Of a stretch of 64,000 bases of DNA, positions 59,522 to 64,000 are shown one piece after another. The stretch's first letter is position 1. Each line of letters opens with the position of its first letter. Origin of the DNA: Pseudomonas sp. 8Z (GTDB lineage Bacteria > Pseudomonadota > Gammaproteobacteria > Pseudomonadales > Pseudomonadaceae); assembly GCF_902506535.1 (NCBI RefSeq), contig NZ_LR733827.1, positions 225,680-289,679 on the forward strand, in the 5' to 3' direction. The translations under genes and the position numbers were made by a program. The notes under the pieces were generated by a model. It searched no databases. It was not told the origin of the DNA and saw only the letters and a list, made by a program, of their open reading frames with translations.

Positions 59522-60537
59522 GCCTGAATCTGCAGAGCGACGTGTCGCTCAAGGCCTTCAACAGTTTCGGTGTAGAGGTGCGTGCCCGGCTGTTCGTCGA
59601 GGCTCATGACGATGCCGAGGTGCGCGAGGCGCTGAGCCTGGCCGCGCAGCGTAGTCTGCCGCTGCTGGTGATTGGCGGTGGCAGCAACCTGCTGCTGACC
59701 CGCGATGTCGAGGCGTTGGTGCTGCGAATGGCCAGCCGCGGCATCCGTATCCTCGAAGACGACGGCCAGCAGGTGCTGGTGGAGGCCGAGGCCGGCGAGC
59801 CCTGGCATCCCTTCGTGCAGTGGAGCTTGGCGCAGGGCCTCAATGGCCTGGAAAACCTCAGCCTGATCCCCGGCACTGTCGGCGCAGCGCCAATGCAGAA
59901 CATCGGCGCCTACGGGGTGGAGATCAAGGATCTGTTCGCAGGCCTGACCGCCCTGGATCGACAGAGCGGCGAATTGCGAGACTTCAGCCTGGAGGAATGC
60001 GCTTTCGCCTATCGCGACAGCCTGTTCAAGCGCGAAGCCGGACGCTGGCTCATCCTGCGCGTGCGTTTTCGGTTGAGTCGTCTGGCGAGTTTGCGCCTGG
60101 ACTACGGGCCGGTGCGTCTGCGTCTCTCGGACATGGGCATTGAGGTGCCGACTGCCACTGATGTCAGTCAGGCGATCTGTGCCATTCGCAGCGAAAAACT
60201 GCCCAATCCGGTTGAATTGGGTAACGCCGGTAGTTTCTTCAAGAACCCGGTGGTGTCGTTCGAGTTGGCCGAGTATATCCGTGCCGAGCATGCTGATCTG
60301 GTCAGCTACCCGGCGGGCGATGGTCTGGTCAAGCTGGCGGCTGGCTGGCTGATCGAGCGGGCAGGGTGGAAGGGCTTTCGCGAGGGCGATGCAGGCGTGC
60401 ACCGGCTGCAGGCATTGGTGCTGGTCAACTACGGCCAAGCCACAGGGGCGCAATTGCTGCAACTGGCACAGCGTATCCAGAGCGATATCCTGGCGCGATT
60501 CGGAGTAACGCTGGAAATCGAGCCCAACGTGCTGTGA
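59518..60537 (+). CDS. murB: UDP-N-acetylenolpyruvoylglucosamine reductase MurB (type I)
   Basis: MurB reduces the enolpyruvyl group to make UDP-MurNAc, using NADPH and FAD. The 339-residue protein is the long, E. coli-like form: LLVIGGGSNLLLTRDVEALVL, GLENLSLIPGTVGAAPMQNIGAYGVEIKD, ECAFAYRDSLFK, the catalytic serine in ELGNAGSFFKNPVVS, and a C-terminal KLAAGWLIERAGWKGFREG. The start is GTG 59518, overlapping the previous gene by 4 bp. It is the last gene before the terminator facing rne. Confidence 0.96.
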   Translation: MSLNLQSDVSLKAFNSFGVEVRARLFVEAHDDAEVREALSLAAQRSLPLLVIGGGSNLLLTRDVEALVLRMASRGIRILEDDGQQVLVEAEAGEPWHPFVQWSLAQGLNGLENLSLIPGTVGAAPMQNIGAYGVEIKDLFAGLTALDRQSGELRDFSLEECAFAYRDSLFKREAGRWLILRVRFRLSRLASLRLDYGPVRLRLSDMGIEVPTATDVSQAICAIRSEKLPNPVELGNAGSFFKNPVVSFELAEYIRAEHADLVSYPAGDGLVKLAAGWLIERAGWKGFREGDAGVHRLQALVLVNYGQATGAQLLQLAQRIQSDILARFGVTLEIEPNVL

Positions 60538-60600
60538 GGTTGCACTCCGGGGTGATTGCCTCGGATTGTATCCAGGTCATGTATCTGCAGTAGCGGACAT

Positions 60601-60631
60601 GAAAAAGGGGATGCCTAGGCATCCCCTTTTT
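60601..60631. terminator. Bidirectional terminator between murB and rne
   Basis: GAAAAAGGGGATGCC (60601-60615), a one-base loop region, and GGCATCCCCTTTTTC (near 60618-60631): a perfect stem with A-tract and T-tract on the two sides, ending transcripts from both convergent genes. Confidence 0.95.
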
Positions 60632-60647
60632 CGTTACCGCATTAGGA

Positions 60648-63600
60648 TCAAGCCTGAGGTTTGATCGTCTCCTGGTCGTTTTTCGCTTCTGCTTCCGGCT
60701 GCGCCTGCTCTACCGTTTCGCTCGCATTGTGCTCGCTTGTAGCAGGGCTGTTATCGGTAGACGGCTCAACTGTAGCTGCGCTCTCGACGACGACTGCTTC
60801 GGCTTCAACCGGAGTGCTTTGCGCTACGGTCGGTGCGACTTCTGCCGCCGGTGCTGCAGCGGCAGCCTCTGCAGCTTCACGAGCCAGACGCTCAGCTTCA
60901 CGCTGGCGGCGACGCACTTCGCGTGGATCGTTCGAGGCGCGGCCAGTGGCGTTGGCGGGAACCGCTGCAGCAGCAGGTACTGCTGGCTCGATCGGCACAG
61001 GAGCTGGCTCCTGAGCGACTTCGGCAACCGCTTCGACTTCAGCTACAGGCTCAGCGGCTGGTGCTTCGGCAGCAGCAGGTGCTTCAACTGTGGCAGCGGG
61101 TTCGACCTCGGCTGCTTTTTCGGCAGCCGGAGTGCTTTCCACTGCTTGCGTTACGGCAGCCTCGGCTTGTGCTTCGACCGCTTGAGTGGCAGGCGCTTCA
61201 GCTTGGGGGGCGGGCGCTTCAGTGGTCGGCGCTTCGTTGGCGACGACGGCGTTTTCAGCGGCGCTTTCGGCAACGACTGCTGCGGTAGTGGCGACTGCAA
61301 GCGGAGCGGCGGCTGGAGTTTCGTTGCCGGCGGCTTCGCTGTTCTCGGCGCTTTCGATCAGGTTGCCATCGGCATCACGCTGACGCTCACGGCGATTGCT
61401 GCGGCGGCGCTGGCCACGGGAGCGGCGACGTGGACGCTCGTTCTCGTTCGCATTGTCCTGCTCGTCATCAGCGAGCTGCTCGTCGTTCGGCAGTGCCTCT
61501 TCCTGAGCGGCCTCGGCCTGCTCTGGACGTGGCTGACGCTCTTCGCGCGGCGGACGCTGACGTTCCTGGCGCTCGCCACGTGGCTGACGTTCGGCGCGAG
61601 CTTCTTCGTTGCGTGGCTGTTCGCTGCCGTTGTTGTCGAGCGGCTCGCGCAGTTCACGTACACGTTCTTCGCGCGGTGCGCGCTCTTCGCGTGGGCGACG
61701 CTCGCGGCGGTTTTCCTGGCCTTCACGTGGCTGACGCTCTTCACGCGGCTGGCGTTCCTCGCGAGGTTGACGCTCTTCGCGCGGAGCGCGCTCTTCACGG
61801 GGGGCGCGCTCCTCGCGCGGCTTGCGCTCTTCGTCACGGCGACCACCACGGTTACGGCTCTGCTGACGACCGTTGCGGCGCTCCTCGCGCGGCGGCCGCT
61901 CGTTAGTCTTTTTCTCGACTACGGCTGGCTGGGCTTCTTCTTCCTTGCCGGCGAACAGGCTGACCAGTGATTTGACCAGGCCTTTGAACAGGCTCGGCTC
62001 CGGTGCGTTGCTCGGTGCCAGCGGAGCTGGTTGCGGCTCGGCAGCGACCGGTGCGCTGCTGCGTGGCGCTGCTTTGATCGCGGCCTCTTGGCGAACCAGA
62101 GTGCGGGTGGCGGTCGGCAGGTGCGCGGTAGCGTCTTCAGCGTCAGCGGTCGCGGCGATCTCGTAGCTGGTCTGGCCGCTCAGTGCTTCCGGGTTGTCGT
62201 CACGCAGGCGTTGCACTTCGAAGTGCGGCGTTTCCAGGTGATCATTCGGCAGGATGACGATGCGCGCGCGGGTGCGCAATTCGATCTTTGTGATCGAGTT
62301 GCGTTTCTCGTTGAGCAGGAAGGCGGCGACCGGGATTGGTACCTGGGCACGAACTTCGGCGGTGCGATCCTTCAGCGCTTCTTCTTCGATCAGGCGCAGG
62401 ATGGCCAGCGACAGGGATTCGACATCGCGGATGATGCCTTGACCATTGCAGCGCGGGCAGACGATGCCACTGGTCTCGCCCAGCGACGGACGCAGGCGCT
62501 GACGGGACATTTCCAGCAGGCCGAAGCGCGAGATGCGGCCGACCTGAACGCGGGCGCGGTCGGCTTCCAGGGCTTCGCGGACTTTTTCTTCCACGGCGCG
62601 CTGGTTCTTGGCCGGGGTCATGTCGATGAAGTCGATGACGATCAGGCCGCCGATGTCACGCAGGCGCAGTTGGCGGGCAATTTCCTCGGCCGCTTCCAGG
62701 TTGGTCTGCAGGGCGGTTTCCTCGATGTCGCTGCCTTTGGTAGCGCGCGCCGAGTTGATGTCGATGGAAACCAGGGCTTCGGTCGGGTCGATGACGATGG
62801 AACCGCCGGACGGCAGCTTCACTTCACGCTGGAAGGCGGTTTCGATCTGGCTTTCGATCTGGAAACGGTTGAACAGCGGCACGCTGTCTTCGTACAGCTT
62901 GATCTTGCTGGCGTACTGCGGCATCACCTGCTGGATGAAAGACAGGGCTTCTTCCTGGGCTTCGACGCTGTCTACCAGCACTTCGCCGATGTCTTGGCGC
63001 AGGTAGTCGCGGATGGCGCGGATGATGACGTTGGATTCCTGATAGATCAGGAACGGGGCAGGGCGGCTGGTGGAGGCTTCCTTGATGGCGCTCCACAGTT
63101 GCAGCAGGTAGTCGAGATCCCACTGCATTTCTTCGCTGGAGCGGCCCAGACCGGCGGTGCGAACGATCAGGCCCATGTCGGCCGGGGCGTTGAGGCCGTT
63201 CAGTGCCTCGCGCAGTTCGTTGCGCTCTTCGCCTTCGATGCGGCGGCTGATGCCACCGGCACGCGGGTTGTTTGGCATCAGCACCAGGTAACGACCGGCC
63301 AGGCTGATGAAGGTGGTCAGGGCTGCGCCTTTGTTGCCGCGCTCTTCCTTCTCGACCTGGACGATGACTTCCTGGCCTTCCTTGAGCACGTCCTTGATGT
63401 TGACGCGGCCGCCTTCAGGGGATTTGGAGAAATATTCGCGGGAGATTTCTTTGAGGGGGAGGAAGCCGTGGCGTTCGGAGCCGAAGTCGACGAAGGCGGC
63501 TTCAAGGCTGGGTTCTACGCGAGTGATGCGGCCTTTGTAGATGTTGGCCTTCTTCTGTTCGCGAGCGCCGGACTCGATGTCCAGATCGTAGAGTTTTTGG

Positions 63601-63662
63601 CCATCTACCAGGGCTACACGCAACTCTTCGGGCTGAGTTGCGTTGATCAGCATTCTTTTCAT
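60648..63662 (-). CDS. rne: Ribonuclease E
   Basis: RNase E is the main endonuclease of mRNA decay and rRNA/tRNA processing and the degradosome scaffold. In 1004 residues: S1 domain near 36-115, catalytic aspartates Asp301 ([13 protein letters not shown]) and Asp344 ([11 protein letters not shown]), the Zn-link CPRCNGQG (Cys402, Cys405), then a long disordered C-terminal half. That half includes an Arg/Glu/Pro repeat tract (REERAP and REERQP units, about 620-720) and an Ala/Glu-rich tail. ATG 63662 ([10 protein letters not shown]) is the family start; the frame to 63707 is rejected. Repeated codons make long open frames on the other strand. Confidence 0.97.
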   Translation of the reverse strand: MKRMLINATQPEELRVALVDGQKLYDLDIESGAREQKKANIYKGRITRVEPSLEAAFVDFGSERHGFLPLKEISREYFSKSPEGGRVNIKDVLKEGQEVIVQVEKEERGNKGAALTTFISLAGRYLVLMPNNPRAGGISRRIEGEERNELREALNGLNAPADMGLIVRTAGLGRSSEEMQWDLDYLLQLWSAIKEASTSRPAPFLIYQESNVIIRAIRDYLRQDIGEVLVDSVEAQEEALSFIQQVMPQYASKIKLYEDSVPLFNRFQIESQIETAFQREVKLPSGGSIVIDPTEALVSIDINSARATKGSDIEETALQTNLEAAEEIARQLRLRDIGGLIVIDFIDMTPAKNQRAVEEKVREALEADRARVQVGRISRFGLLEMSRQRLRPSLGETSGIVCPRCNGQGIIRDVESLSLAILRLIEEEALKDRTAEVRAQVPIPVAAFLLNEKRNSITKIELRTRARIVILPNDHLETPHFEVQRLRDDNPEALSGQTSYEIAATADAEDATAHLPTATRTLVRQEAAIKAAPRSSAPVAAEPQPAPLAPSNAPEPSLFKGLVKSLVSLFAGKEEEAQPAVVEKKTNERPPREERRNGRQQSRNRGGRRDEERKPREERAPREERAPREERQPREERQPREERQPREGQENRRERRPREERAPREERVRELREPLDNNGSEQPRNEEARAERQPRGERQERQRPPREERQPRPEQAEAAQEEALPNDEQLADDEQDNANENERPRRRSRGQRRRSNRRERQRDADGNLIESAENSEAAGNETPAAAPLAVATTAAVVAESAAENAVVANEAPTTEAPAPQAEAPATQAVEAQAEAAVTQAVESTPAAEKAAEVEPAATVEAPAAAEAPAAEPVAEVEAVAEVAQEPAPVPIEPAVPAAAAVPANATGRASNDPREVRRRQREAERLAREAAEAAAAAPAAEVAPTVAQSTPVEAEAVVVESAATVEPSTDNSPATSEHNASETVEQAQPEAEAKNDQETIKPQA

Positions 63663-64000
63663 GTTGTACCAATGGACTCCGGGGCTGCCGGAAGCCACGT
63701 TAGGCACACACGACTCTCAGGGTCGGTGTCAGGCGCGTCAGAAACGGTCGTAAATCGTTCCACTGTCGAGCGACGGTCAGCCATTACCAGGCTGCGGTCG
63801 CGACGGACGTCTCCTGCTTGCTGTGGTGACAGAAAGCACTCAGTCAGGAGGAGGAATCAACTGCAGGTCGCGGACGAGATAAGGCGTCTTTGATCAAGCC
63901 AGAGGCTACGCAGGCCGCAGTTGTACGTCTCCACCCTACACGTATCGCTGAAAATCGGGTGCCGCGCGCGGATTCCGCAGCGGTTGTCATTTACCGCGAC
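63663..64000 (-). promoter_or_regulatory. 5' leader and upstream region of rne
   Basis: No credible gene in the last 338 bp. rne usually has a long, structured 5' untranslated region through which RNase E controls its own mRNA. This interval is the place for that leader and for the promoter shared with a divergent gene (rluC in P. aeruginosa, from memory) beyond the window. I could not recognise the leader's conserved hairpins or a clear promoter by eye. Confidence 0.5.

Noticed and set aside
62031..63893. 620-residue open frame on the plus strand opposite rne
   Set aside because: An antisense shadow of rne, extending into its leader. It has biased, low-complexity composition and no ribosome binding site or family.

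Overview
This 64 kb window is a dense, high-GC stretch of a gammaproteobacterial core chromosome, almost certainly Pseudomonas (sensu lato). The gene content is most like the mendocina/oleovorans/alcaliphila branch, but that placement is inference. The main reason for the genus call is gene order. From fadB-fadA through topA, sulA-lexA, psrA, nagZ, mtaP, mfd, a long GAPDH, nqrA-F, apbE, sthA, lolCDE, comEC, exbBD, lpxK, kdsB, murB and rne, the order follows, from memory, the P. aeruginosa PA3014-PA2976 block. There is no tRNA, rRNA, CRISPR array, prophage or intact insertion sequence.

Layout. 1-5 kb: end of rnc, then era, recO and pdxJ, facing cmoAB (wobble uridine modification) and a lysoplasmalogenase. 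5-9.6 kb: rapA on the minus strand, then small plus-strand genes including an AlkB-like dioxygenase and a 38-residue membrane protein recognised as the cbb3 oxidase subunit CcoM, preceded by two Anr/FNR-type boxes. 9.8-12.8 kb: a FUSC/DUF1656/HlyD efflux operon. 13-19.4 kb: argC, slt, uup, an uncharacterised protein and a universal stress protein. 19.4-24 kb: an uncharacterised exported protein and the fadBA beta-oxidation operon. 24-33 kb: topA, small conserved genes, then sulA-lexA divergent from psrA. The lexA/psrA gap holds two SOS boxes and tandem PsrA operators. An L,D-transpeptidase, nagZ and mtaP follow. 33-47 kb: csiV, mfd, a long-form GAPDH, and an apparently complete Na+-NQR cassette (nqrABCDEF, apbE for FMN loading, nqrM for maturation), then sthA. 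47-50 kb: a rearranged junction with three kinds of GTAG-type REP elements and a small P-loop kinase gene, bracketed by a duplicated tail of the glycerophosphodiesterase gene. 50-64 kb: lolCDE, comEC, exbBD, lpxK, a Trm112-like protein, kdsB, a low-molecular-weight phosphatase and murB, facing rne.

The genes cover housekeeping and envelope work: RNA processing, DNA repair and the SOS response, fatty-acid oxidation with its regulator, sodium-motive respiration with redox balancing, and lipoprotein and LPS precursor supply. I did not find a wholly new multi-gene system. The items most worth a second look are the 47.2-48.1 kb junction, the 15-copy GTAGCCT tandem array abutting sulA, the Anr-controlled orphan ccoM, and the combined lexA/psrA control region.
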